From NCBI RefSeq assembly GCF_000485595.1, contig NW_014577315.1, positions 27,541 through 91,540 on the forward strand: a stretch of DNA of 64,000 bases, written 5' to 3'. The number at the start of each line of letters is the position of its first letter. Position 1 is the first letter of the stretch. The position numbers and the translations under genes are program-made. The notes beneath the pieces were generated by a model that saw only the letters and a program-made list of their open reading frames with translations, had not been told where the DNA came from and searched no databases. Shown here piece by piece: positions 20,821 through 34,145 of this stretch. Source of the DNA: Priapulus caudatus (taxonomy: Eukaryota; Priapulida; Priapulimorpha; Priapulimorphida; Priapulidae).

Positions 20821-23800
20821 TATCAAGCATCGCCATAGCGTCACGTACAGGGTGAGAATTGTGAGTTCGTGAATTCATGCTCTAATTTACACGGATAATG
20901 ATCTCTATAAGCGATATGGAAACTCAATCGAGAGGAAGTGCAGTTTGAATGTGTGTATATCGAAGCACACAATGTCATGGTTATGGCTTTTATCACGAAA
21001 TGCGTAGCCATTTTCTGAACACGGCCTGTACCATGTCAACGTGTTACACGTACTACATAGCCTAGCTTACCATACGGCGTTGCATCTCGAGTCAAAACAT
21101 TCCACCGTACGTTGATCAAGGGAACACACGCGCGCACACACACATACGCAAGGTACAGATGGGCGAAGAAACTTTTCTCTCGTGCAGCCGGGTTGCACGC
21201 GTTCCGCGCCAAAAAGCGAGTGTAACCTGTACCTCTACGGACCTCTCGCTTACACTCTTTCCTGAACCAGCAGTAACCGCGTTACGCTAATAGCCTACGA
21301 AACGGCAGAGGTACACACAGCGAACTGCTGACTAACGCACGAGCGCTGAGCGAGAGACGGGTCCCGCAGGAACAGAGATGTTCGCTACTTTCTTAGCAGT
21401 CTGCCAAAGTTTGCGGGCAATGGCGGAGAGAGTGGAAGTTTCATGGATGAGAGAATTTAGTTCATGGCTGCGCGTCGGGGCCAGTCTACGTCCGCGCGCG
21501 ATTACAATTCCTATGCGGCGCATACGACAGCAGACAGAACAGCGTGGAAATCCAACGCTGGCGTCAACTAAGAGTGGAAATAGATTTCTCAAATAGGTGT
21601 AACCACGCCGGCTAACTGGCCAATATGTGTGCCCGCGCGAGTTTTACCTCTGGCGTTAGAAGTCTTTTGTGCAGAAACGCTGATCCGCCTTATTGTAAAC
21701 GCGGAGAATTTCATCGGGACTCACATTGAGTGCATGCGCGGGTGTAGGTTCGTGTGACCGCGTGATAAAAACAGACGACATGGACGAAAATGTCGCACAC
21801 TCGTTAATGTATAGATTCTATGAAAAATACTTGTAAAATTATTATCAACAAATATTCTTAGCAGTATAGACTGGTATCTAATTTTAACCCAATTGCCTTA
21901 GGGTAACGAGAACTTCGACGGTTGATTTCCAGCGTTTGTAGCCACGGTTTTGTGTATCAAGCATACTAATTACCTTTCTTTGTCATCATCAGCAAATGTT
22001 ACGCACTGTAAACACGAGGGCCGATTCAACACAACGCACAAGGATAGTCGCTCTGGTTTCGTATACAAGTAGGCATAATAACATTTAATAATATTAACAT
22101 GACGAGGAAGCAGTTGGTAAAATGCGAATCTAACGTATAGAACACATTATATTACGGCAGGTTTCTGCGTATTATAGTTACTTTATATACACTTATATAG
22201 AAGTGTGGTGTGCTTGGTTGAACGCAGTTTCGGTATTTCTTGCTCCATTCTCTCGTGGTGACACACACCATACGCTCCTATTTCACTGTAAGATTCCTAT
22301 AGACGTGTAAAATGTAGCGCGTGGAATAGCAAACAAGGCGGAAGTGTGAAACTGGAGCACTAAAATCTACAATATGTATTCACCGTATGTTAAAAAGAAC
22401 ATTCGACGTATTCCGTGACTTTAAACAAGCGTCCGTTTGCCTTTGTAGTGACCGTCGGTATACCCGTGTTTCAACATACTTTCACAGTGCTCGAAATCTG
22501 CGCTCACTCGATATCGTAGAGAGACTCAACTGAGAGACAATGGAGACAATAGATGCCCGCAGGTTACTGTGTGCCGAATACATGGTCAGCATTAGCAGAA
22601 CGTAGTGTGTTCGATGCGTCGACATGGATTTAAAACGACGTTCAGAATGACATGGCAAAGGAAAATAGTTAATAGTGTGTGCTGCCCGTGCACGCTGCTG
22701 CCAGGCCGCTTTTATGTTAGAGAGACAGACGTTTGTGAGTGAAGAAGTACAATAGCCTTAGCTATTTGCTCGTTCTATCTGAATCTCCCGGTTATAGGTT
22801 TTATATTACGATTCTGTTTATTTTGCGCACAATATGCACACGTTATTTCTTTGTATCTTTTTGCGTTTTATCGTCAATCCTTCGTGTAAAAAATGAAGCC
22901 TGTGTGCACTAATTTCATCAATAAATTCTGTGGCATAAACAGTCGCACCCCCACGGAAGGAGAGCGAGAAAGAGGGAGAGAGAATGAAAGAGAGAAAGAG
23001 TCAGAGATAGAAACAGACACACGTGCACGAGCGCATCCATCCACAAACGCGCACGCATGGCTGAGCGTTAATGTAAGTTAAGCCTACCATGAAATTCTGT
23101 GACAGGTATGTATACTGAGTGTTCAAATCTCGGGTAATAAAAGAATAAAATTTTATATTTGCCTTGCCGTTTGACTTCTACATTAGCGACCGCCCGACGA
23201 CCGATGTTTGCCCATGATCCCTGTTGCATTTAGTTTTGCCGCCAGGGTCCGCGCTCTCTGTATCAACACGCTGTGGATAGACGCGGTTTGCTTGGCTGGC
23301 CGCGCACCTAAGTTTGGCGTGCAAAAACACTGATACGCACCTGCGTGCCACAGCTATGTTTCACGTCCGCATACATCGTTTCTTCGCTTTAGATACTCGT
23401 AGAAAGTAAAATGCCAATGCTCCCTGTGGCTGTGGAATCTGGGATCTCAGGCAGTTTATTGGCTTAGGTGAATGGCGCGAAGACGTAATTCGATGTTGGG
23501 ATTGTAGTCAAGAGCGGACTGTCGATGTGCGCACTAATGCTAATTGAACAGGAAATATGTTACTATGAGCGCGTCGTTTGCTGTTATAATTAGTGGCCGT
23601 AATTAATGGCTGTTTAATGGCATATGAATTAGCTGGGCTCTGGTTACCATTCGCGCCGTCTTGGTTATGGATTTCCCCATATGTATATAAAACATTTTAG
23701 TAGTATCTTACATTGAGTCCAAAATTTCTGAAAGTTTAGAACAACGGTGTGCATTATTTATTAACCAATACAATCCGTAGCATCTCGTTAGTAACTGTAG

Positions 23801-24520
23801 AGATGTAGTTTTAATTAGCGGTCAGATGAATTGTTCACACGCACATACGCAAGACCACCCGCTCGCCCGCTTTTCGCTCGCTCGCTCGCACGCACGCACG
23901 CTCGCACGCACGCACGCACACACCGCACGCGCACACACATTGCGTTAACAAACTAGCGCTTTAGCAAGTTCCTCTCGTTGTAAAGAATCGTTATTTTGTA
24001 TATTGACGTCCAGTGAACCTCTGACTATTCTAGGGCACACCGCTCTAGCTTAAAATTGCCACACCCGTAGAATCAATTTCAGAAAGACAGCCGTACAATA
24101 CAATAAATCCTGTCACTATCCTGTTGTGATCGCATGACCGGTGTGCTCCATACAGATAGCAGACAGTACATCAGCGATTAGCAGATGCCTAGCTCAAGAT
24201 ACAATCGCACGCTTCAATTCAGAAAGTTGCAAAGATGCTCGCGATAAAAATATTCTCTACATTCCTTTGCATGCGTACGTTGTGTGCATCTTGCCTTTTT
24301 CTTCTAAACGAGACCCTGTCAACAACGGTTTGCCCGTTTGTTACGACCGACAAATTTGCATGTCGAATGGTGGTGGGCGATATCGTACTGAAATTATGAA
24401 GTGCATATGTGCGTGCGCGCGTGCATTCGTACGTGCGCGTGCGTGTATGTCTGCGTGCGTGTGTGCGGTGGGGCGGGCGTGCGTGCGGGTGCGGTTCGCA
24501 TTCACCTGTTTACGAATTCG
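19119..24520. other. Intergenic, no gene recognised
   Basis: Small simple repeats only: poly-C then (CA)n at 20595-20630, (TA)n at 20740-20816, (GA)n at 22963-23010, CGCTCGCACG-type at 23866-23940 and GTGC-type at 24405-24490. Open frames are short, with no recognisable domain. Confidence 0.6.
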
Positions 24521-25193
24521 GTCACGCCCTGCTAGCAACAGCACCTACCGTGAGGATTGGGCGGGTCGCAGTGAGAGAGGACCTTAGGCGCAAAACTTCA
24601 GGAATGTTCGCGGAAAATGTATATGTTAGAACAGCAACCGGGCAAAATACCAGGGAACAATAGGTACATTCTGTGAAACCGAATGGCAGTTTTGGCGGCG
24701 TTGGACTTAATAGAAGCGTCGTCTATTACTCAGTGCCACAGTTGTAGAAGGGAACAGAAAAAGGCGAAAACGAGAACGGGGACAAAAGAGGAAGACACCC
24801 CGACGACTATGTGAGGTGGCGGACTAGGCGGGAAGAATAGAATGAAAATTGATCAAGAATCGATCGTCACGCCCTGCTAGCAACAGCACCTACCGTGAGG
24901 ATTGGCGGTCCGCAGTGAGAGATGACCTTAGGCGCAAAACTTCAGGAATGTTCGCGGAAAATGTTATGTTAGAACAGCAACCGGCGGCCAAAATACCAGG
25001 GAACAATAGGTACATTCTGTGAACCGAATGGCGAGTTTTGGCGGCGTTGGACTTAATAGAAGCGTCGTCTATAACTCAGTGCCACACGTTGTAGAAGGAA
25101 CGAAAAGGCGAAAACGAGAACGGGACAAAAAGGAAGACACCCGCGACGACTATGTGAGGTGGCGGACTAGGCGGGAAGAATAGATGAAAATTT

Positions 25194-25194
<1 letters not shown>
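24521..25194. repeat. Direct duplication of a 330 bp segment
   Basis: 24521-24853 and 24866-25194 are the same sequence (both start GTCACGCCCTGCTAGCAACA) with scattered one-base indels. The second copy runs into the (GA)n tract. This is the left edge of the repeated block and is probably an assembly seam. Confidence 0.85.
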
Positions 25195-25228
<34 letters not shown>

Positions 25229-25295
25229 ACAGAGAGAGTGAGCGACAGGATATAGAGTGAAGGGGGCATGAGAGAAAGAGAGAGAGAGCGCAGAA

Positions 25296-25370
<75 letters not shown>

Positions 25371-25578
25371 ACATACAGAAAGAGGAGAGAGGGGGAGGGA
25401 GAGAGAAAGAGAGAGAGAGAGAGAGAGGGGGGGAGAAAGAGATAAAGAGAGAGAAAGAGAGAGAGAGAGAGAGAAGAGAGAGAAAAGAGAGAGAGAGGAA
25501 GAGAGGAGGGGGGAGGAGAAAGAGAAGAGAGAAGAAGAGAGAGAGAGAGAGAGAGAGAGGAGAAAGAGAGAGCGAGAG

Positions 25579-25618
<40 letters not shown>

Positions 25619-25620
25619 TG
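25195..25620. repeat. (GA)n with embedded (CA)n, copy 1
   Basis: Purine-rich GAGA tract of about 425 bp with a (CA)n insert near 25332-25370. The 117-202 residue Arg/Glu or Ser/Leu frames are artefacts. The same tract recurs at 30448-30888. Confidence 0.95.
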
Positions 25621-28600
25621 AGAGATAATTGCTAGTTATTTCCCATCTCATTTGGCGGTCTGGTTTCCTCCCTTCTTTTCGCATACTCTCAGGAAATATT
25701 TTTTGTCTTCCGGACTGCTTTCTACTCTCTCCTTAGCAATCTCATATTTTCATCTTGCCATCACACCCTCTTCTTATTGCATCGCTCGCTTCTCCCTGCC
25801 CAACCACTGTTCTTTTGCTGCTCTACGCCAGTGGTTCTTAACCCTTTTTGAGTCATGGACCCTTTTGAGAATCTGGTGAAAGCTACCTCTTCCCAGAAAA
25901 TCACATAACAGCATGAACACAAAATTTTTATGCGCTTGGTTCACGAACCAAAGGGTCCATGGATTACAGGTTTAACAGTAAATATAAGCCCTGCTCTACG
26001 CCCTATAGATATTTTTCACATAAATTTTTACATTAAATTCGTGTAGAACGCAAACGACCGTAGTTGTTCGGACACACTACGATGACTATTGACACTCTAT
26101 ATTACTTGGGATGGCACATACACACAGCACACGCCCCACGGTGTACAAATTTGGCATGTTTAAAATCAGCTATTGTGAGCAGCGAACTTAATTGTGCGCA
26201 CCAGGTTTGTGGTGACTTTTGTAGATATTTCTAACCAGGTCGAATAGCGTGAGTAGACGTGTGAATGCGAGTGCGCATTTTTTTGTTGTGTGAGCATGTA
26301 TGACGGCATTTACTTGGTGAAGGTCGCTTTAGCTTAGACGCCAGTCAGTGCCGACGGCGGGGCTGTTTGCATAAAAAAGTACCTTTAGTTAGTGTTTGAC
26401 CGCTAATGCTTTGACAGTCGAATTCTGTTTTCTTAGTCATATTGGGGCTGTTTTTGCAAGAGCTTGACGATGAGCGGGCCGTGGCGTTCTCGCATTCACA
26501 CAAAAATGCGAGGGTAAATAGACAAATATCAGAGTAATATTGCGGTTTACCATGGTGATGGACAGATGGCGCTACAAACACAGATTAGCTTTCTGTGACA
26601 CTCTGTAGATAGAGCGCCCATAGACCACAGCACTGGCAGTACAATGAAAAAACGTAAACGGAAATCTGTATGAAGTAATTAGTTTTTCACGAGGAAAAAC
26701 ACGTTTTGTTTGTCGCGATATGCTAGTGTAGTAAAAATACGGACATGATACGTCACGAAATTAAGGGTACTCCATTATTGTGATGTTATAGTCTGATCTC
26801 ATTTCTCGCGAGAACTCGTACATTGTCTAGGTAAATTACTCTGTTCTATTGTAACGAGCTCAAACGACCATTTAAATGACTCTTTTACACACGTAAGCAC
26901 CCGAATCTCACATGGCATGGACGATTAGTAGGTTTAATTGCAATAAATACATTTAAACCTTAAACTGGTTGTAAAATTTGCTGAAATCGTGCACTTAGTG
27001 GAAAGATACTTTGATCGGGTGCATGTCAGCCGACGGTCAGAATATAGATTTCGCGTACAGCTATTTGCGACGTGATTGTTTAGTATTAATACCCCGTCAC
27101 CCAGGCGCCCGATCTCACTACGCCTCGTACTACGCTCTAAGAGCGTGGTGAAAACGTGTAGAACGCAGTGTGGACGTATATGGACGTACTGCGATCGTGA
27201 TCGAGCGCGGTGCAGTCAGCATGAGCGTGGAGAGCGTGGTCAAACTTTGAACATGTTCAAATAAATCGTGGTGGCGAGCGTGCGGAAATACAGCGCAGTG
27301 CGGGCGTATTAGAGACGTGGAAGGCGTAGTACCCACGAACTCGAGCGTAGTACAAACTTAATGGTCGTATCGCAAGCGTGTCGGGTGGCTGAAAATTTGT
27401 CGCCCCGTTCTCAGCACGATGTCAATACGTTTTCATCACGCTGTTACTACGTCCATGAAGATGTCTCTGCGACCTGACCAACGCTCTTCGCTATGACCAT
27501 TGGTGCGTTCTCTAGCAAGCTCGACCGTTCGTACTACGATTGTACTACGCCCAACACGCTCAGACTACGCCGTATGTGGGTGTTCGCATTACGTGTTAGT
27601 TACGCTCAGATCACGTCCTGCAAACTGGGTATAATTTGGGGTGCTCACCTGGGCCACCCCACCAGTTCGTGTCACTATGGATGAAGGCAACACTACTCCA
27701 TGCCATGTTCTCGTAGAAGGACAACTCGAACTACTGATTGCAAGCCTAATCATGCTGAGGAGGACGAGGAGGAAAATAGAAGACAACAATATATCTTGCT
27801 GCTCTCCACCTTGTTTGGCGGATATTTGCGTCCGTAGAAAATAATCTTGACAAAGCTGCAGCGCGATATATAGCGCGAACAGCGCCACGTGGCGCCACAA
27901 TGACTTAATCGCTGCCCTTATTTAGAATACTTTAGGGCCCTTCTGGGAGTAGGATAAGCCGTATAATCGGTTCAATTGAGCATTCTGGCCATTGCAGAAG
28001 CCTTTCGGCTATACACGTAGGGCGAGAATAAATCCAATGGTGGTATTTCGTACTTGTTTGGTTTGCGCGTTTCGTTTTTTTCTATAAAGCGATTTCTAAT
28101 TTATTTTATTTACGCGCCTGAAGTATTCTGTACATATCGCGGCCCATAGATCGCGCCACGAGGCTGCTCTTCGAGGCATTTCGCCACAGAAATTTCGCTG
28201 AGACTGCCCGCGGTCCAGAGTTTCACAGCCCCTAAACTATAACTGTAAGTGTAGCGAAACAGACTTGCCCGAATTAACGTCCCGTACCAGTCTAACTCGA
28301 ATGGTGACGTCGCGTTTTCATTATCGTAGCCATGTTCTTCTCCTTATGAACACTGTTGACCCGCGCTTCGCATTTCCTCTCAGACTCTAGCCCGTTTGCC
28401 GTTTTGCATATTACCAGCCACTGGCAGGAAGATCAAGCGCACGTACAGCACACACTGATCATCAGTGTTTAGACTGAGCCACTAGCGGCACTAGACAGCC
28501 TGTGTACAAGATGGCGTTGCGCAAAAGATGCGTTTTACCCGACCGCACTACTACTCTCTACTAGACTAGTAGTAGTAGTACTACTAAGTTACCAGCACTA

Positions 28601-28879
28601 CTAGTACTAGTACTAGTACTACCAGGACCGGCAGGAGCTAATAGTAATAGTAATAATGACTAACTTTGTTACTATATTAACTAACTTACTAATAATGACG
28701 AACCCTAACCATAACCAACCTATTATATTGATATAATATTATATTTAGATTGATGTAAATGGACATTGGTTTTATTGCCATGCCATACATTGGGGCCCAT
28801 ATAATATTGGGAGCCATGTTCTCTATCCTTGAACCACTAGTACTACTAGACTAATACGACTAGCAGAAACGCTCTTTGC
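25621..28879. repeat. Repeat unit U1, copy 1
   Basis: About 3.3 kb starting near TAATTGCTAGTTATTT. Copies recur at about 30889 and 36126. It contains a small hAT-like MITE, a region rich in GCGTGGT/TACTACGC motifs (27090-27560), an ACT/AGT trinucleotide palindrome (28550-28625) and AT-rich sequence. No frame has a recognisable domain. Copies differ mainly by single-base indels. Confidence 0.85.
25829..25993. mobile_element. hAT-like MITE with perfect 8 bp target duplication (U1 copy 1)
   Basis: A 165 bp element from CAGTGGTTCTTAACC to AAGCCCTG, flanked directly by CTCTACGC (25821-25828 and 25994-26001). The end fits the hAT pattern YARNG, the internal GTTCACGAACC is palindromic, and the length suits a non-autonomous MITE. 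The right inverted end has diverged. The homologous elements lie in the other U1 copies. Confidence 0.8.
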
Positions 28880-30422
28880 TAGGGTTAGAATACCCTAGGC
28901 TTATACTAGACAGCAGCACTTGAAGCGTTCAATAAAATATAATGCTAACTAAATACGATATCTATTATCTACGAAATTGTTAATGTTTCTTAGTATAGGC
29001 CTACTCTCTTTCAAGAAGGTTGCGAGGTTGCAAAGGCTATATATAGAGTAGGACTCGTCTCCACCTCGATTAGCCATTGAGTCTCTAAGTAAGCGAGAGG
29101 TGCGAGAGAGTGCCAGTCTATGGGCTATAGGGCGCGGGCAGGCGGCCTCACTGCTTTCCAACTCCCGTACGACCTCGCCATTGAACGTGCAAAACGTTGC
29201 AGCGTTTAGGGCGCGAAGAGCGCCGGTAGGTGTTTCGTGATTCTGACAGCCCGTTTCCATTACTGGCAAGGTTCGCATGAATGCCGAATTTCGACAGTCT
29301 TTCTGTGATTTCGCGTCACAACAGCTCGTTACGACAGATGACTCGGTTCCAGTTTTTATAGGCAAGTCAACATGTTGACGTCCCAATGTCTACCCTCTGT
29401 GTCCCCACTAAAATTGGCGGACTGTTCGCTGGCAGCTATGGATCGGTGCGCCCGCCAATTCATTCGGCGCGCACGGATCCATACGCGCCAGCGCTGGAAT
29501 ACTGTCGTAGGACGTTGCCGCGGTCGCGTGCGCCTTGCCGGCGGAACTGGCGCGAAAGATCTGGCGCTTCAGCGCAATTGGGATCAACATCTCCTTTCGG
29601 CAACGCTTCTCTTAGTATCCGTCTGTGTATTCTTAGATTTAAGTTGATAATGTTGATCTTAATTATCTTGATGTTAATCTTGACAGCACGGCAGAATGAA
29701 TGATGATGTATAGAACGCGGCGCGGTATTTATAGGTGTGTCTATATTCGGCGGTACAGGGAGATAATTTGCACATTTTGTCACGTGTTTTGTGTTATAAC
29801 TAATCAGATGTAATCGCGGTGGAGAAGGAGGGGAGAAGCTGGTGGAGAAGGAGAAGGGGGAGAGGGAGAAGTGGTGGAGGAGGGGGAGAAGCTGGTGGAG
29901 AAGGAGGAGGGGGAGAAGCTGGTGGAGGAGGTGGTGGAGAAGGAGGAGGTGGTGGAGAGGTGCAGGAGGTGCCTCCCTGGCACACCCGTCCACCTTCTCC
30001 TTCTCCACCACCTCTCACCACCACCTCTCCACACAATTCCTCCTTTCTCCACCAGCTTCTCCCTTCTCCCTTTTTCATTCCTCCACGCAGCTTCTCCCCC
30101 TCCTCCTTCTCACCAGCTTTCTCCCTCCTTCGCTTCTCAACACCTTTTCCCTTCTCCCCTTCCTCTTCTCTCACCAGCTTCTCCCTCCTTCTCCTCCAGC
30201 TAGCTTCTCCCCCTCCTCCACCACCTCTCCTTCTCCCGCTCTCGTCCTCTCCACCAGCTTCTCCCCTCCTCTTTCTCCAACGCGGACACCTTCTCCCTTC
30301 TCCCCTTCCTCCTTCCCACCAGCTTCTCCCCTCCATCCTTCTCACACACCTTCTCCTTCTCCCCTTCCTCTATCATTCTCCATCTTCTTCACAGCTGGAA
30401 GTCGACGTCAAACTGTAACACG
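28880..30422. repeat. Segment H, copy 1: foldback arm and GA-rich inverted minisatellite
   Basis: Starts just after TTTGCTAGGGTTAGAATACC. At 28913-28990 it has the arm sequence of the 479 bp palindrome (GCGTTCAATAAAATATAATG). At about 29726-29813 is the left outer arm of a hairpin. At 29814-30395 a GGAGAAGGAGG array is followed by its own reverse complement (CTCCTTCTCCACCAG). It runs into a gap. Absent from U1 copy 2. Confidence 0.75.
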
Positions 30423-30447
30423 NNNNNNNNNNNNNNNNNNNNNNNNN
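30423..30447. other. Assembly gap, 25 N
   Basis: Exactly 25 undetermined bases. The sequence to the right restarts the GA tract seen at 25195, so the flanks overlap earlier sequence rather than continuing it. Confidence 0.99.
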
Positions 30448-30556
30448 TGACGAGTGAGAGAGAGAGAGAGAGGAGAGAGAGTGAACAGAGAGAGTGAGCG
30501 ACAGGATATTAGAGTGAAGGGGGGTACATGAGAGAAACAGAGAGAGAGAGCACGAA

Positions 30557-30589
<33 letters not shown>

Positions 30590-30787
30590 GACAACACACA
30601 CACACACACACACACACACACCACACACACACACACATACAGAAGAGAGAGAGAGGGGGAGGAGAGAGAAAGAAGAGAGAGAGAGAGAGAGGGGGGGGAG
30701 AAAGAGATAAAGAGAAGAGGAAGAGAGAGAGAGGAGAGAAGAGAGAGAAAAGAGAGAAGAGAGAGAAAGAGAGAGGGGGAGGGAGAA

Positions 30788-30826
<39 letters not shown>

Positions 30827-30835
30827 GAAAGAGAG

Positions 30836-30888
<53 letters not shown>
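30448..30888. repeat. (GA)n with embedded (CA)n, copy 2
   Basis: Same composition and order as 25195-25620, including the CA insert (about 30593-30640). Confidence 0.95.
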
Positions 30889-33800
30889 GATAATTGCTAG
30901 TTATTTTCCGTCTCATTTGGCGGTTCTGGTTTCCTCCCTTCTTTTCGCATACCTCATGAAATATTTTTTGTTCTTCCGGACTGCTTTCTACTCTCTCCTT
31001 AGCAATCTCATATTTTCATCTTGTCATCACACCCTCTTATTGCATCGCTCGCTTCTCCCTGCCCAACCACTGTTCTTTTGCTGCTCTACGCCAGTGGTTC
31101 TTAACCCTTTTTGAGTCATGGACCCTTTGAGAATCTGGTGAAAGCTACCTCTTCCAGAAAAATGCACATAAGCACATGAACACAAAATTTTTATGCGCTT
31201 GGTTCACGAACCAAAGGGCGTCATGGATTACAGGTTAACAGTAAATATAAGCCCTGCTCTACGCCCTATAGATATTTTTCACATAATATTTTACATTAAA
31301 TTCGTGTAGAAGCAAACCGACCGTAGTTGTAGTTTCGGACACACTACGATGACTATTGACACTCTATATTGACTTGGGATGGCACATACACACAGCACAC
31401 GCCCCCACGGTGTACAAATTTGGCATGTTTAAAATCAGCTATTGTGAGCAGCGAACTTAATTAGTGCGCCACCAGGTTTGTGTGTGACTTTTGTAGATAT
31501 TTCTAACCAGGTCGAATAGGTGAGTAGACGTGTGAATGCGAGTGCGCATTTTTTTGTTGTGTGAGGCATGTATGACGGCATTTACTTGGTGAAGGTCGCT
31601 TTAGCTTAGACGCCAGTCAGTGCGACGGCGGGGCTGTTTGCATAAAAAAGTACCTTTAGTTAGTGTTTGACCGCTAATGCTTTGACAGTCGAATTCTGTT
31701 TTCTTAGTCATATTGGGGCTGTTTTTGCAAGAGCTTGACGATAGCGGGCCGTGCGTTCTCGCATTCACACAAAAATGCGAGGGTAAATAGACAAAATCAG
31801 AGTAATATTGCGGTTTACCATGGTGATGGACAGATGGCGCTACAAACACAGATTAGCTTTCTGTGACACTCTGTAGATAGAGCGCCCATAGACCACACAC
31901 TGGCAGTACAATGAAAAACGTAAACGGAAATCTGTATGAAGTAATTAGTTTTCACGAGGAAAAAACACGTTTTGTTTTGTCCGATATGCTAGTGTAGTAA
32001 AAATACGGACATGATACGTACGAAAATTAGGGTACTCCATTATTGTGATGTTATAGTCTGATCTCATTTCTCGCGAGAACTCGTACATTGTCTAGGTAAA
32101 TTACTCTGTTCTATTGTAACGAGCTCAAACGACCATTTAAATGACCTTTTACACACGTAAGCACCCGAATCTCACATGGCATGGACGATTAGTAGGTTTA
32201 ATTGCCAATAAATACATTTAAACCTTAAACTGGTTGTAAAATTTGCTGAAATCGTGCACTTAGTGGAAAGATACTTTGATCGGGTGCATGTCAGCCGACG
32301 TCAGAATATAAGATTTCGCGTACAGCTATTTGCGACGTGATATGTTTAGTATTAATACCCCAGTCCACCAGGGCCCCGATCTCACTACGCTCGTACTACG
32401 CTCTAAGAGCGTGGTGAAAACGTGTAGAACGCAGTGTGGACGTATATGGACGTACTGCGATCGTGATCGAGCGCGGTGCAGTCAGCATGAGCGTGGAGAG
32501 CGTGGTCAAACTTTGAACATGTTCAAAATAATCGTGGTGCGAGCGTGGCGGAAATACAGCGCAGTGCGGGCGTATTAGAGACGTGGAAGGCGTAGTACCC
32601 ACGTAACTCGAGCGTAGTACAAACTTAATGGTCGTATCGCAAGCGTGTCGGGCAGTGCTGAAAATTGTCGCCCCGTTCTCAGCACGATGTCAATACGTTT
32701 TCATCACGCTGTTACTACGTCCATGGAGATGTCTCTGCGACCTGACCACGCTCTCGCTATGACATGGTGCGTCTCTAGCAAGCTCGACCGTTCGTACTAC
32801 GATTGTACTACGCCCAACACGCTCAGACTACGCCGTTGTGGCGTTCGCATTACGTGTTAGTTACGCTCAGATCACGTCCTGCAAACTTGGGGTATAATTT
32901 GGGGTGCTACCCTGGCCACCCCACCAGTTCAGTGTCCACTATGGATGAGGCAACACTACTCCATGCCATGTTCTCGTAGAAGGACAACTCGAACTACTTG
33001 ATTGCCAAGCCTCATCATGCTGAGGAGGACGAAGGAGGAAAATAGAAGACAACAAATATCTTGCTGGCTCTCCCCTTGTCTTTTGGCGATAGTTGCGTCC
33101 GTAGAAAATAATCTTGACAACTGCAGCCGGATATATAGCGCGAAGCGCCACTGTGGCGCCACAATGACTTATCGCTGCCCCTATTTAGAATACTTTCAGG
33201 AGGCCCTTCTGGGAGTAGGATAAGCCGTATAATCGGTCAATTGAGCAGTTCTGGCCATTGCAGAAGCTTTCGGCTATACACGTAGGGCGAGAATAAATCC
33301 AATGGTGTATTTCGTACTTTGTTTGGTTTGCGCGTTTCGTTTTTTCTATAAAGCGATTTCTAATTTTATTTTATTTAACGCCCTGAAGTTATTCTGTACA
33401 TATCGCGGCCCATAGATCGCGCCACGAGGCTCTCTTCGAGGCATTTCGCACAGAAATTTCTGCTGAGACTCCCCGCGGTCCAGAGTTTCACACGCCTCAC
33501 AACTATAACTTTATATGTAGCGAAACAGACTTGCCCGAATTAACGTCCGTACCAGTCTAACTCGAATGGTGACGTCGCGTTTTCATTATCGTAGCCATGT
33601 TCCTTCTCCTTATGACACTGTTGACCCGCGCTCGCATTTCCTCTCAGACTCTAGCCCTTTGCCGTTTTGCATATTACCAGCCACTGGCAGAAGATCAAGC
33701 CGCACGTACAGCACACACTGATCATCAGTTCGTTTAGACTGAGCCACTAGCGGCACTAGAGACCGTGTACAAGATGGCGTTGCGCAAAAGATGCGTGTTA

Positions 33801-34145
33801 CCCGACCGCACTACACTACTACTACTACTACTAGTAGTAGTAGTACTACTAAGTTACCAGCACTACTAGTACTAGTACTAGTAACTACCAGGACCGCAGG
33901 AGCTAATAGTAATATAATAATGACTAACTCTGTTACTAGTATTAACTAACTTACTAATAATGACGAACCCTAACCATAACCTAACCTATTATATTGATAT
34001 AATATTTATATTTAGATTGATGTAAATGACATTGTTTTATGGCCATGCCATACATTGGGCCATATAATATTGGGAGCCATGTTCTCTATCCTTGAACCAC
34101 TAGTACTACTAGACTACTATACGATAGCAAGAACGCTCTTTGCTA
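30889..34145. repeat. Repeat unit U1, copy 2 (without segment H)
   Basis: Matches 25621-28879 throughout with small indels, and contains the hAT-like MITE. At 34145 it passes straight from CTTTGCTA into unit U2, skipping the 1.5 kb segment H seen after copies 1 and 3. Confidence 0.85.
31092..31256. mobile_element. hAT-like MITE (U1 copy 2)
   Basis: Same element and same CTCTACGC flanks (31084-31091 and 31257-31264) as at 25829. It was duplicated with its host unit, so it is not an independent insertion. Confidence 0.8.

Noticed and set aside
25076-25684. 202-residue Ser/Leu frame resembling a membrane protein
   Set aside because: It is the translation of (GA)n/(CA)n repeats.
28949-29386. 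145-residue minus-strand frame in segment H
   Set aside because: The frame is broken by indels in the other H copy and shows no recognised domain, so it is not supported as a gene.
29800-30450. Frames of 180-205 residues rich in Gly/Glu/Arg or Pro/Ser
   Set aside because: They translate the inverted GGAGAAGG array and have no non-repetitive content.
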